64,000 nt of DNA from Xestospongia muta (taxonomy: Eukaryota > Porifera > Demospongiae > Haplosclerida > Petrosiidae), in NCBI GenBank assembly GCA_963693285.1, contig OY848917.1:3040501-3104500 (forward strand), written 5' to 3'. The stretch's first letter is position 1. Each line of letters starts with the position of its first letter. This document shows, piece by piece, positions 28,717-41,602 of this stretch. The notes beneath the pieces are model-generated. The model made no database searches. It worked only from the letters and a program-made list of their open reading frames with translations, and was not told the DNA's origin. Position numbers and translations under genes: made by a program.

Positions 28717-31700
28717 ATGGCTAAGTCTCCTCACCTAGCAAACATACGGGACTACAGTGCTGTAAGTAACGGTTGCTTCTTTGACTCTAAGTGATATGTT
28801 TTGGTGTTTTTTTTAACTATACTGCCATTGATAAAGTGTATTGTTGTTTTATCTCATGATCAATCATTAATGCAAGTCTCTGTAGATCAGTATCAATTTA
28901 TTATAGGATGCCAGTATTATCATTTTTATGATGTATTGATTGTTGTTGGCTGTGTGGGTGTCAAAAGGGGAAATCCCTAGAACTTTCCCTATTGTGTTTG
29001 AATGTATTTATGTACTGGCAATTATAATCTCTCCTATTTTAAACCTAGAAGTAAGCACTATTGATTAAGTTACTTTCTCTTTGGAATATGCATTGTTGCC
29101 TTTGTAGCCATCTTTAGCTTCTGAGCTGTGTATTTTGTGTATTTGACTGAAAAGAAAACAGTTAGTGAATTCCATTAATATTCAGCTAGACACACAAAAG
29201 AGCCTCAAATTGTATACTGTCTATTGATAACGGTTTACTTCATTTGATGCATAATATGAGGTATCTGAGGCAGTATTACAATGTTTATGTAGCTATTATT
29301 ATCTTAAAGGCTTTGACAAAATAAATTTATTCATTTGTCATACTTATGTTGACTGTATTGCTTTTCGAATTTTTATATAAATATTTATTATATTTTATTT
29401 TGTTTTTTGTAGCTTTCAACAGAAATTAATGATCTCAAATTTCATTTGTCTAACAAAGATGAAGAGATTCAAACAGTATGTTATACCAGGAGCACACGAA
29501 AGAGGTCAAAGTTCCATTTGCTTACACGTGTACAATCTCTTGTGACAGGTCCATATCTTAGTTCACCATATAGCTTTCATAGGCTCTGCTAACTTTTGTG
29601 GTTATGTAATTTTTGTCTTGTAGTATTAAAAACTACAATGAATTGTATAGACTAAAAGCTTATCAGAAATGGAAAGTGTATTCAAACAAACAAAGAAAAG
29701 GCAAATATGGGACTTCCTTTGATATAAAACTGGATGCAGCGTTAAGATACTATTGGCACAATATCAACTAGTTCCAGTCTTCTAACTTTAGAACATGGGA
29801 CCTTTAGGACTAAAAAGTAAACTCTTAAGTGTTCAACACTGCTACATGATGCCGTTTAGATAGCTTCTTATCAAGAGAGAGTAGCAAAACAGTTTATGTG
29901 TAAATAGCAACATGTAACTACATTAAGTAGAGCTATAATAATTCCATATAAAGGCAATGGACTTGTCCTAAGACATAGGATACAATAGTTCAATACTCCT
30001 TCTCTTTTTGTATGTTCCTGGTTATACTTATTACATCTTTAATCATAAATATTGTGTGTTTTCTCAATAAGGACATATGTGTGTATACGTTCTTAAATGA
30101 ATGGATGGTTTTGAGTACTAGTTTTGCAGTGCTGTTTTGTTCCTAGCTAAAAAATCACCTAAGTCAAGCTCAGAATGAACTGGAAGCAACACGAAGACAG
30201 CTGTATGACAAGAAAGCGGAATATAATCGTGCAGAAGAGAAAATAGGCGAACTCACGGCAGATGTGGGAAAGTGGAGAATGATTGCCAACTCTAAAGGAT
30301 CATCTCTTCCCAGGCAAACAGAGGGTAACACTCAAATTATTTCACAAGTAATTCAATTGTGTGCATACGTGGATAACATTTATTATTCTTTTACGAACTA
30401 GTTACAACAATGAATATATTTTTTTGTACATTGTTGTTACTAGAAAAAAAAATTGTCCAAAATGTCCAGAGGTATCTCACAGTATTGGTATCATTTATTA
30501 CATTGTACATGTTGTTCTTTAGTCAAGCATGTAGCTAAACCAACTAGATGTACTGTGTTGTACCTATGGAGACACATACTGTATATAAATTGGGAAAATG
30601 TTTTAAGTTTTTATGAATATTAATTTTTGTGAGTTTTTCGTATGATAATTGTAGTTCATCAGGTCATATTTTGTCATTAAATGCAACCACTAATTTATTT
30701 ATAACAACCATTTCTGTCTTTATGGTAGTTAGTGTCCTAATCAACTGGATATAAAATGTAAATAAAATGGCATCTCTCCGGGAGGCCATTCCCTAGTTCT
30801 TTAAGGATCGCTATGTTTATTGTTAAAGCACTTAAAATAAAACTGCTGATACGTCATGAAAATACATAATTTTTGTGTAAAAATAATTTTTTCTAGCTTG
30901 GGAGTTATTGTAGACAAAACAAAGAATAATAAAAAAGAACATTGTGCCTTCCCTACATAGGCAGTGCTATTGCCTGCCTCATAATTAAAACATGTGCATT
31001 GAAGGAGTTTGAACAGATTCAAAAATTTATATTCAAAAATTTATATTATTTTAAAATTTATATTTTTTTGTAACAATAGCTTCAGCAAGAACTAGCTCAA
31101 CAGAAACAAGAGGTCATTTTATGTCGTCAAGCTATATCTCAGAAAGAGCACGAGCTAAAGGAATACCAAGAAAAATGGGCAAAGGAGAGAAGAGTAAGAA
31201 CAATAAATAGTTTGTTACTCTCCACATCACTTTTAATTAGTATAATTTGTGTATTAAATAAAGTGCTGTGTCATCATAGTGCTTTGTGAATCTTTCTATT
31301 TTTGACATTTAAGAATTCTATTCCACCTGATCACTATCGTGTACAAGTTCAACAAGTCCAATCAGAGCTCTATCAGGTCAAAGACGAAAACAGTCGGTTG
31401 TCAGAGCTTCTTAGAGCCAAGGATGATGAATTGAGGTATTTGAGAAGACAAAATGGAGGCTATGGAGGAAGTACTGTATCTTCTTATGAGGTACAAATAT
31501 TTTCATGCATATAAAGGATAAATTAAAGATATCATGTGATGATATGCATCAACTTGGTACTAATATCTAGATACAACCAATAGATTCTAATCCTGTTTAC
31601 TCGTGTGTTCACTATTGACCTTATGATCTTTGATCTTCAATTATTACATAACTATACATGTCATTTATTGTATTTGGTTTGGTTGAGACATTGCTATTAG

Positions 31701-33604
31701 ATTATTACCAAAGCTCCACCCTCCATTACATCCAAATAATATGTATATTCATAACTGGCAAACAGTAACAAGAGGTACCAAGTCCCCGTTTATTCATTCT
31801 TATGAGTGTTAAGTTAGGACAGGGCTATATGTACATACTACAGCTTTTATGTGGTTTCTTAAATACAGAAAGGATATTCTATATATCACATTAATATAAT
31901 TACACATGTATGAATATTATTATTTAGATAGAGAACTGTAAAAGTGAGAATCGACGTCTATCACAGGAAATAAAAGCATTGCAAGAAAAGAACTACATCA
32001 CTCATCAACAGGTACTATTTGTGCTATGCATAGCTGGAATTATTGGCAAGCAGAAAAGTGCTTTTAAAATGGCACTTGGAAAGTTACAATTTTGTTGATT
32101 TCTAATTTTTTTAAGAAATGAAAGCAAGGAGTTACTGCTATAAGATGGAAAAATTCACCAAATTAAATTTCTTACTGCATTTCCTGCTATAACTGCTATA
32201 CATTGTGTCAAGAACCTAGCCTCACGCTAAATTAGCATCTAACATTGTGACCATATTTGGCAATTAAGTACTATATATTTTCTCAAATTTCACAAGTTCA
32301 ATACCATTCGTAAAAATAAAAAATCACAAATTTATGGTACATGTGCATGGTCACTAATAAAGTCCCACATGAATCTATGGTATCACTCTATCATTACTTC
32401 AAGAGAGATTCTGTTCTTCTAAACCCAAAGGGACACTATTTACTAGTATATCATTGATTCAGTAAACAAATTGGTGTAGCCTTTAATGATGAAAGTCAGT
32501 AGCAATTCACGAAAACTTAAATTAGCAAATGCCTCCAAAAAAGCCATTTGCGAAAATATTCCTCCATGAAAATTTCTCGGCATATAGTACTTGTTATGCT
32601 ATGAATATAATTATCATTTCTGTCATTAAGATTGCTTGATATTTCTGCTTGTGTTCATTTGTTCGTTGTTTTCTATCCGATTATGTTATCACTTTTCATG
32701 AATAATTGTATAGTTGACTGCATATGAAGAAGATTATAAGAGAGAAAAGCAAGAGAAGGACAGTCTTAATGATCGACTTGCTGCTGCTCTTGAGTTAAAT
32801 CATAATTTGCAAGCAGTCATAGACACACTTGTAAGTTGAATAATATGTATGTTCTTTGAATTGTACAGGCTGACAAATATAAGGGGCCGTTTGTGTCAAA
32901 ATTGATTTAATTTTAATGCTCATTATTTGTTAAATAAATCGTGATTTACTAAATAATGCATGATTTATTAAATAAATCAAGAGTTATTTAATAAATAATG
33001 ACTTATTTAGTATATCATGATAATTTTCTAATTTTGACACAAACGGTGCCCCATAGACAAAATGCTACCTACAATATTTCTATAGCCATTTATCAGATAG
33101 ATTGATTTACAAAATGCTACCTACAATATTTCTATAGCCATTTATCAGATAGATTGATTTACAAAATGCCACCTACAATAGTATCAGTTTTTTTCTACTT
33201 TGTATAGTATTGACATTTTAATTCATAACAATAATGATATTTTAAATAAACTAACATAGAATTTTTATAACAGACGATAAATGGCAAGAAGCTAAAAGAA
33301 TATATTTTTCTACTTTGGATAGCAACAAGATCAAGCTGCAGCTAGAGGTGGAGGAGGTAGGATTGATGTTAGACCTGGAGATCATTCTGGAAGAGGTGGT
33401 TACGTGGGAGATGGTCTAGGTGGAGGCAGTCAGATTGGGGGTGGACACACAGGAGGTGGAGGTGGTCTAGGTAGAGGTGGCCTCGACAGGGATGATATCG
33501 GTAGAAACAATTATCCACCAGACAGAAATTGGAGCAGAAGAGACAGTGATGGTGCAAGGAATTTATATTATGGAGGAGGAGACAGTAGTAGGGAACAAAT
33601 GTAG
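28717..33604 (+). CDS. Coiled-coil protein with UBAN-like motif and Gly-rich tail
   Basis: Eight exons, all phase 0: 28717-28761, 29413-29475, 30147-30347, 31080-31193, 31314-31490, 31928-32011, 32714-32830, 33323-33604; 360 residues. Residues about 15-265 form heptad-rich coiled coil (LQQELAQQKQEVILCRQAIS, VQSELYQVKDENSRLSELL). Residues about 231-250 (AYEEDYKREKQEKDSLNDRL) match the UBAN pattern of TNIP, optineurin and NEMO, normally YxxDFxxER-xRE: Asp is kept, Phe is Tyr, Arg is Lys. UBAN binds linear or K63 ubiquitin chains in NF-kB signalling. The last 93 residues are rich in Gly, Arg and Asp (GGGHTGGGGGLGRGGLDRDD) and probably disordered. No zinc finger follows, unlike NEMO and optineurin. 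It begins 170 bp after the GT43 stop. Coding status is firm; UBAN function is inferred. Confidence 0.85.
32883..33052. mobile_element. MITE-like element, 170 bp
   Basis: Terminal inverted repeats GGGGCCGTTTGTGTCAAAAT and its complement (ATTTTGACACAAACGGTGCC then CC; the right arm has two extra bases). The interior is itself AT-rich and partly palindromic (TTATTTAATAAATAA runs). No coding capacity. It sits in the last intron of the coiled-coil gene. Target-site duplication not resolved. Confidence 0.8.
33057..33180 (+). repeat. 52-bp tandem repeat beside the MITE
   Basis: About 2.4 copies of a 52-bp unit beginning ACAAAATGCTACCTACAATA, immediately after the MITE right end. Confidence 0.92.
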
Positions 33605-34625
33605 ACGAAAACTTAAATTTTTAGAATGCTAACTTTATTGGTATTATGTATTGTGTATCTTGTCATTATATATAGTAATACAAAGATGTAGTTTCAAACC
33701 AATGTGTTGAAATTTGTAAAGCTATGTGTATCATCAGTTTAATAAGCACGTACAAGAAATACACTCTCAATTATCTTGTAAATTAATGGGTCTAAATGGA
33801 GAAGTAGATATGAATGTACTTGAAAAGAATCACTTCAGCTCAAGGACAACTCAAACGTTTTGAAAGCAGGAATAACTACGGTAATAATTATAGAAATTAT
33901 TGAGTGAACAAGTTCGAGTTATGAGGACGCTCTGCGAACTATTCCCAAGTAGATTGAACTAGTTCTTCTTTTATCCTACAACTACTGTGAGAGCAACGTT
34001 CAATTTTGAATTGTGCTAACCTGAGAAAACAAGGAAAAGAGGAAAAAAAAGACTGAAAATTTTAATTTTTAGCTACTTTTTTTCTAATTTAGAAACACGT
34101 TCTAAGATGTTAAAGTTAGATGTTTGACTCGATAATGGCAAATAGTAGGTGCTCAAATAATCCTAATAATTCTATATTATGGTGTCATTTTTAAATTATC
34201 ATAATGTATACATTGAAATACAGCGGTCATTTTTTTGTGGGGGCATCCTACATATCAAACACTACCGTGCTCATTGATATATATGTAATTGACATCTCAT
34301 TATAAACGAATATACCAGTTATCCTCTTTTAGGCTTCTAGAAAACACTTGGAACTGTTGTTTAAGTACGCAAGCAATACTGAGCTCTGTTTGCCTTATTT
34401 AATAATTATACAACAGGATATGTTTGTTAGAACAACATGTTAAATATAACAAAAATATGGACAGAAAGAATAACATTTTCAATGTAACAAAAAAGTATTG
34501 ATAGAAAAATTACTAAGCTGTCGCAATTGACATATAACAATTAAAACATTACTAAGCTGTCGTAATTGACATATAACAATTAAAACATAGGTTTTGAAGT
34601 ATTTCATATACTATTGTTAACTGTA
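33605..34625. other. Convergent intergenic region
   Basis: AT-rich sequence between the coiled-coil gene and the minus-strand exons to the right. It includes a direct duplication of about 39 bp at 34503-34586 (ATTACTAAGCTGTCGCAATT and copy). No gene seen. Confidence 0.5.
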
Positions 34626-34924
34626 TCACTTTGTGGTTTTGTCATGTACTATGGAAAGGTGAGGACAGAGTCTAGAGACTTCAGAAGTCATACTCTTGAG
34701 TCCTCTCCCCTCCACAATACATGACAACACACAACAAAATGTTGCCTTGTAAACCTTCAATCTGTAATTAAAGAAATAATGTAGCACAGAAGAGAAATCA
34801 ATTGGTGGTGCAATGCTCACTTCATTAAGGTAAAAGGATACTTTGTTTGACAAACTTCAGACAGTATTGAACATAATTCTTCAACTAGCATACAAAATAC
34901 TTCAACATGTCTGGTGGGCTGTAT
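34626..34924 (-). CDS. Two terminal exons of an unrecognised gene
   Basis: Exon 34821-34924 (acceptor ACTATAG, donor GTGAGC) and exon 34626-34761 (acceptor TAATTACAG) join in phase. They read IQPTRHVEVFCMLVEELCSI, continuing LSEVCQTKYPFTLMK, and then LKVYKATFCCVLSCIVEGRG up to VHDKTTK and TGA at 34626-34628. Splice sites and composition are good, but the family is not recognised; the cysteine-rich helical look gives no clear domain. The exon starts in phase 0, and the coding-like sequence at 35265-35781 behind it does not join cleanly, so the gene may be longer than drawn or partly decayed. Confidence 0.5.
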
Positions 34925-35145
34925 CTATAGTATATGAACATCAGCAATTAGCAATATAATGTCAATACGTGCATGTAGTGGCTAAGATGATCGTACATGT
35001 ACTGTATTGATGACATAGGAAATGCTTAGTGAATGTTTTATGATTGTAATAACCAATATTAACTGGTTGAACCTAAAACTTGCAAACATTCATTATAATA
35101 TCTGTTTAACAATTGAACCTGCAGTCTTACATTTAAAATTTACTG

Positions 35146-35176
<31 letters not shown>

Positions 35177-35264
35177 TACCTTTAAGGATACCACTAGTGT
35201 TGGTCAATTATGTCACTAGAAGTAACTTCTCTTGCAATATCGATGCACTTCTTGTTAACCAACA

Positions 35265-35781
35265 TCACTTGTTGTCTGCTTCAGCTCTAGTACATGGTGA
35301 AGTATATGCACAGACAGGTTCAAGGAGCATATCAAGATTCAAACATGAGTCAGCAGTATATAGTTTGATGCTTTCAACAGTTGTTGGCATCTTTATATAG
35401 GCAGACTGTTTGTCCAACAGTGTGGCAGTCTTACAGCTGACTCAATAGATATAGTTGTCTAATAACAATCCATGGAATCTGGATGACTCCAACACATCAT
35501 TCCACATGACATTGTTGTAACAATTCTTACAAAACCGCTCTTCTAATGACAATAGTGCTAACAATGTTTCTCAGACTTACTCTCAATTTATGGCTTGTCA
35601 CTTGTTGAAGAAGAAACTGTCAACAGGTTCTTTAATATGAAGTCTATAGATATAGACAGAGGAGCCCATTAAGAACAATCTGTTAACACGCCAATCTACT
35701 TTTTGATCTTTAGTGTTGGTCAACGCCACATCTTGCTTATGAATGAATGAATGAATGTTCTGATTTACACTTGTGTATGCT
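35265..35781 (-). pseudogene. Coding-like sequence with stops and a frame change
   Basis: Minus strand. From 35781 to 35598 one frame is open (HKQDVALTNTKDQKVDWRVN, VYIYRLHIKEPVDSFFFNK) until TGA. From 35570 a second frame, offset by one, runs (LSLEERFCKNCYNNVMWNDV; MPTTVESIKLYTADSCLNLD) to TGA at 35265-35267, with one internal TGA at 35442-35444. Composition is protein-like. The gap between the two is only about 30 bp, too short for a normal intron, so decay is the simplest reading. It may be the upstream part of the gene ending at 34626, or an unresolved multi-exon gene. Family unknown. Confidence 0.4.
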
Positions 35782-36960
35782 TCAAATAGCTATTGATGTA
35801 TAAATAGATAAGCATTTGTTCTTTTGTGTGGTAGCTACTGTATTAATTCATACTTAGCAATCAAATCTATTGAAAGTGTTACATGGATGTTGAATTTCAA
35901 TAGGGTTGTGGATTTGTTTCTTCTCTCAATAATTTCTATTCTGAATTTTGAGTTGTTTGTGTATAAACATTGAATAGTTTAAACTTCTTTAACTGTCATA
36001 ATGGTGTCCTATAGACTCTGACCTCAAGACCAACCTACTGAAACCACAGATAATGATATTACAGCAAGTTAAATTAATTACATAGAATGTACAGCTCAGA
36101 AGGAAGCTTTCTTTGGAGAATGTGATATACTTGAGTTCACATGACCAAATAAAATAATATCTTTCTGCTTTAATTGTTGCTTCTTGCTTAGTTCATCCCT
36201 AGATTTAAATTTATTATCATTCCATGCAGGAATGTTAGTACTGTTACTATGGTATGAAAAAACAATTTTTTATTTTAAATAATAGTAATTTCAATGTTCA
36301 GATTTTCATTATAATAATTATATACTAGTTAGTGCTTGTTAGGGCAAATAGAGTTTATTGATGCTAGGAGATGACTGGGCTTTAGATCATGATATACAAG
36401 ATAGGTCTTGGGAGGTCATCAGCTGAAACTTGTGCAGTAGTTGTAATGAGAGTTAAAGCTGAATAATAAATAGAATTATTTTTGTATATAGAGCAACCTT
36501 GGAATAGGCCAAATAGGAGATATCATCTTCAAGTGTCAATTTACATGTATGCTATAGTTAGTCTACTTGTGTATATTGTCTTTTTTTGAATGCTGTTTAC
36601 AATATGTTACTGCTACACGTAGTCTAATAATAAAAGTCTGATATTTTGATTACCAATGTTCGCACAATGTCTGTTTATCAAACACATATTTCCATGTGTT
36701 ATATAGTATTATGACTATCTACTAAATAAAAGCAGTTTATTTATTAATTTTTAGGTCAAAATGTATTAGAAATCATATAAGTTATATAGCATGATATATA
36801 GTATAAAAACATAACATAAACTTAATATATTCTTAAGTCAATGAATATTATAAGGTAATAATAATAACACAAGCATACAATAATATATGTGCATATATAT
36901 AAACGAGATACAACATTTGTATCATTAGATATACCACAAGACTCATTTTTAATATTATCA
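35782..36960. other. Intergenic, nothing recognised
   Basis: AT-rich sequence with no supportable gene on either strand. Confidence 0.5.
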
Positions 36961-39900
36961 CTATGTATTAAAAATCACAATGACTGTACAGATACATTCC
37001 ACTACAACAAATACCCCTACAACAAATATTGACCACAGATGTTTCCTTGGAACTTTCCCTTTGTATATGAAAAACACCTAGATGTAAAAAAATAACAAAT
37101 AAACAACATTACTTTAACCGCATCAATTTTTGTTGCATAAAATAGTCACTATTGATATTCATGTATGGTAATAGGATCTTTTAGAAAATTCTAAATTGGA
37201 GTGTGGCTTCTGTTGTTATTGACCTTTAATCTATTTCTTTAACAAAGAGGTATTGCTTTTTTCTAAATTGGGGTGTGGCTTCTGTTGTTATTGACCTTTA
37301 ATCTATTTCTTTAACAAAGAGGTATTGCTTTTTTCTAAATTGGGGTGTGGCTTCTGTTGTTATTGACCTTTAATCTATTTCTTTAACAAAGAGGTATTGC
37401 TTTTTTCTAAATTGGGGTGTGGCTTCTGTTGTTGTTGACCTTTTAATTTATTTCTTTAACAAAGAGGTATTGTTTTAGAGGGCCATTCCTCACAGAATAT
37501 GACAACTAATAAATCATGAGGTTATACAAATAGGGAAAGCCTAATATGCTTGAAAATAACAGGAAATGAATGGAAAGTAAATATAATAACTTAAAGTATG
37601 TGTACATTGAGGTTGATAGTGAATGTATTTGGCACCGACAATGACCTGACGGAAATTTAAATGCTACACAAAATACTCTAGCTTTCCTTAGGGTGTGGTT
37701 GTAAAGTGTGTGGATATTAAGTGTTAATGGGTTAACACAGGAAGAAACACCAATGCATCCATGGATGTGTACTTTATACATGTTTTCACGGATCATCGTT
37801 TGATACATGGTGAATATCTATGACTTTGCCACTTAATTGCATCAATTGTTTTGGAGGATAATGAAATGTTAACTAGGTTTACAGTGAAACACTGACTGGG
37901 TTTACAGTGAAACACTGACTAGAGCTGCAAAAGATTAGAGAATTAGTAGCAATGTCTATGGAAGATTATAGAATGCTAGAATAAAAACTTTCTTGGCATA
38001 GAAACAAGCTAGCAAGCTGATCAATCATCCTTGTTGTTCCAGTGGTCATAATTAATGTTAACAAAATTCATTATGTCATATGTAATTGGAAGGGGTTGTC
38101 ATGCTCGAAAATGGACAAGACCCTATCAAAAATTGGTCTGTCTTTAGACATCCAATAACCTTATATAAAAGACACACACATAACTTACCAGAAAAAATTC
38201 CACTTGTGCAAATGCTTTAGGGAGGGAGGGAGGGAGGGAGGGAGGGAGAGAGAGAGAGGGAGGGAGGTCAGAAAAAGAATATTATAACAGAACAGACTTA
38301 TTCATTTGTCTATATTACAATGTACTGGCACAGTTACCTCACAAGATGGAAAAACAATGATTTTATGATCAAATAATTAATGATTATTAAGAAATACAGA
38401 CCTCCTGACAAAAATGTGAAAAGCCCAAGCAGAATCACTACATCTTAAACTGAAAAACACACGTAAATCACTAAATATTTTTTAAAGGGAGAAACCAGTC
38501 AGTAATTTTAAGCCCAAGAAAATCTATAAGATAATAAATGGCTGAACTCATTGTGATAATTGTAATAATGTCTTTTTTATCTACCATTTCATGCTAAAGC
38601 TCAATGAGCTGATATTAACACCATTATAACAACTACACAACTTAATAGCAATAATTCGTTGTATACTGTCCGTACCTGATATTGCACTGCAAGAAATACT
38701 GTTTAATGGCACCTACATTTTTCCATCTTAATGAGGTCTGTTAACTTTGTTACTTACAATAATCAGAAATAATGTACATAAAAATTTGTTAAAGTGACTA
38801 AAGTAAGGGGTTTTAACAATTTGTTAACGACTTCTTATACATCGCAATAAACTTTGGTTCAATATAGCATCCTTTTTTTAAGTTTACAATTTCTATTGAT
38901 TTAATAGCTCCTTTATACAATTTGGAGGCTGTGTTGCATACATAAATTTCAAACTGGTTCTTCATCTACTTAACAACTACCATTACTGTTACATATCAGT
39001 TACTAAAGCTTATCAATCTCAATGAAATGTTAACAACTTCAAGTGACAATGTTCATGTAATTTATCTTAAATTTCACTCAAACCTATTCTATTAAATATA
39101 CTAATGAAAAAATAAAATTTGAATATTTAATACACAAAAGTTTATACACACAACATTTCCGAAATTCTAGAAGGTGCCCCACCTACCTAATAAGCTGATC
39201 AATAAAAGAACAAAGAGGACATTATCTCTGGCAGTTTGGACAATGATCAGAATAACAGAGACCTAATAAAACAAATAAATCAGTATAAAATCTATAATAA
39301 AGCAATTATAAATACTTGATGTATAAGCAAGCTTACATACATATACACACATCATGTCCTACAGTACATCTGTCATGGATTCTTGGATGTCACAAACTCT
39401 TGTTAATGCATATCACATAACACCAACTTAATGTCAATTGCTGTTAAGTTAACTAAGAATATGTATGTAGATAAACAGAGTTTCCCTAGTGCATTAAAAG
39501 GCTATATTTATTGAGAAGTGTGACTTTGATCTCTTAATCTGTTCAGAACAAAAAGCAAACTTAAGCTTATTTAACACAATTTCTGTATACATAGCTTATA
39601 ACTCATTCTTTCATCTCATTCACTTCCACACTACTCTAGATATATTGCATGCATCTTTCTGCTCTTTTAAATGTTTAAATTTGTCTGCTCATTGCTTTCT
39701 TCTAGTTTCTTGAATTTCTAAAAGTCTTTCTTTGTGGCAGGACTAAACTCATACACACTAGTGGTTACAGGTTTGGGTAAAGCAATAATAGTATTTTTAA
39801 GAATGACTACACCACATATATTGTAGAAACTAAGGCCAAATTATGCTGATCAGTCGCTTCATACTAAGGTTCTCACTCAGCAAATAATGGCCAACAAAAT

Positions 39901-41468
39901 CAGCCTGTAGAAATTGTCTTGTTTAAAAAAGCAACTTAAATGTTTAGACCAAATGTTAGTATTGTAGACTAAATTGTACATAATGTAATATAACTCACCA
40001 CTAAAGTCAATATTATAAAGCTTAATGTACTACCAACAATCCATCTCTATAGGAAAAGAAAAATGATAAAACAAAGAATAATGACACCATAACAAACAAG
40101 ACTATTATTGTAAACATGGTCCTATAAACATGTTATTGTCAGACTACTTTTAATGATTAGAAAACTGGCAGAAGATATGGAGAAAGCCGAAACTAAGGAA
40201 GACAGAAGTAAGCCAGAAAGAATCTTCAAAGCTCATTCAGTGACACTCATTGTTGTACTGGTCACAGTTGGCAGTTAAAAGCAAATTAGATCTTATGAGT
40301 GTTGTGTTTAAAATTTAATAGTCTTAGTCAGTTATAAACAATTAACTATAATATAAAGTGCCTTGAGTAAGTTCTTCAAATGATACATGTACAATAATTA
40401 ATAAAATTTTAAAATAAATAATAAATATATAATTAATTGTAATTAAATTAATTATGTATGATTAATATATATTTTAGATTGGAAGGTAAATAAATACCTT
40501 AATACTTTAGAGCAACAACAATTGAGACAAACACTAACCACACCCATTTCTCAACCTTGAAAACTAAATTTATTAGTTTCAATATATGTTGGAAATAATG
40601 GAACGTGGTTAATTCATATCACATATAATAGTTGAACAAAGAAGAACATAGCCGTTCATAACAGGCAATTATTAGGTTTACTTAACACACTTTAAATGCT
40701 ATAAATTTAAGCAGAAAAACGACTATAAATTTATACATCACTAACACAGTGCAGCTGGTGAAGTTGATTATTACAGTAAAACTCCCTAAAATTTGGCAAA
40801 GTAGATTTTTCTCATAGTAATTTTAGGAATGACTGCTTATAGATAAATTAGAATGAACATCACCTAATAATTAATGCTCTCCATCAATGTTTTTCGAGTG
40901 TAAGCCATGTTTAAGGAGAAATTGTACAAAACAAACACAACTGGAGCCTCCAGATCTGAGATAGACTTAAGTTGACTCAGAAAACCATCTCTAATGTGAC
41001 CTTTAAGTTCACACCTGCAATTGGCTTGCTTGCTTGAGGAATTCACCAAAATTTATAAAATAATAACATCAGTAAATTTAAAGAGGGGATTTCTTTAAAA
41101 CAACTATTTATTTTTGAAAGTAGATTGCTAAGTGTTTAGTTTACACAAGTATACTAGGTCCTTTGTTCAGTGGTCTCAAAATCATACCAAAGAACCTAAC
41201 AACTTTAAGCTAGGTCATAGACTATGAAAGAATGATCTGTTTGTCCATTATTGTCCATTGTTATCGCTATCTGATAGAAAAATAGACTTAAAGGTAAAAA
41301 GTAAAGCTGAAGTCGTAAAATTAACAAAGTAAGGTTTCCCTGGTCACGTGATTTTTTGCTTACCATTGTTGGCGTACTGCTTCTATCATAGTAGACTGGT
41401 GGGGGATTTTGACTTCCATCGTCCTTAGGTATTCCTAAAAATGGTTGCCCTTCTGAGTATTCTGTCAT
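36961..41468 (-). CDS. Small multi-pass membrane protein A
   Basis: Six exons join in phase to 137 residues: 41364-41468, 39999-40046, 39187-39262, 38402-38443, 38189-38214 and 36961-37077. The N-terminus is polar and rich in Pro and Tyr (MTEYSEGQPFLG, PPPVYYD) and probably cytosolic. Then follow hydrophobic stretches: WIVGSTLSFIILTLVVSVIL, NVLFVLLLISLLDVVILLGL, a segment near AQVEFFLVFFIY, and after a basic KGKVPRKH loop IFVVGVFVVVECICTVIVIF, ending NT and TAG. Up to four membrane passes. The donor of the 42-nt exon (GTCTGT) is weak, so this part of the model is the least sure. No family recognised. The gene is head-to-head with membrane protein B, 134 bp away, and shares its early exon pattern. 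Confidence 0.65.
37190..37477 (+). repeat. 72-bp minisatellite, membrane protein A flank
   Basis: Four copies of a 72-bp unit beginning CTAAATTGGGGTGTGGCTTC, spaced exactly 72 bp. Lies in the last intron of membrane protein A. Each copy carries the GGGTGTGGC-like motif seen elsewhere. Confidence 0.95.
38219..38269 (+). repeat. (GGGA)n microsatellite
   Basis: GGGA/GAGA repeat that starts about 5 bp upstream, in the sense direction, of the 26-nt exon of membrane protein A and so forms its pyrimidine tract. Confidence 0.9.
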
Positions 41469-41602
41469 TATCGTCGGCCTTCTTGTGTGTGCCTCCGACT
41501 TTTAAGAAAAATCCGCCTATTATTAGGATAACTTTGTGAGGTCCGTATACTGTCTCGGAATTCATGATTCTGGTTCTTGAAACCTTAGTCACAAGATTTA
41601 AA
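41469..41602. promoter_or_regulatory. 134-bp divergent promoter of the two membrane proteins
   Basis: Interval between opposing start codons (41468 minus, 41603 plus). It is less AT-rich than its surroundings. An alternative plus-strand ATG at 41564 would shorten it to 95 bp. Confidence 0.5.

Noticed and set aside
38676..38698. 23-nt micro-exon in membrane protein A (VFLAVQYQ)
   Set aside because: Its phase fits the preceding exon but not the following one; the 42-nt exon at 38402-38443 fits both.
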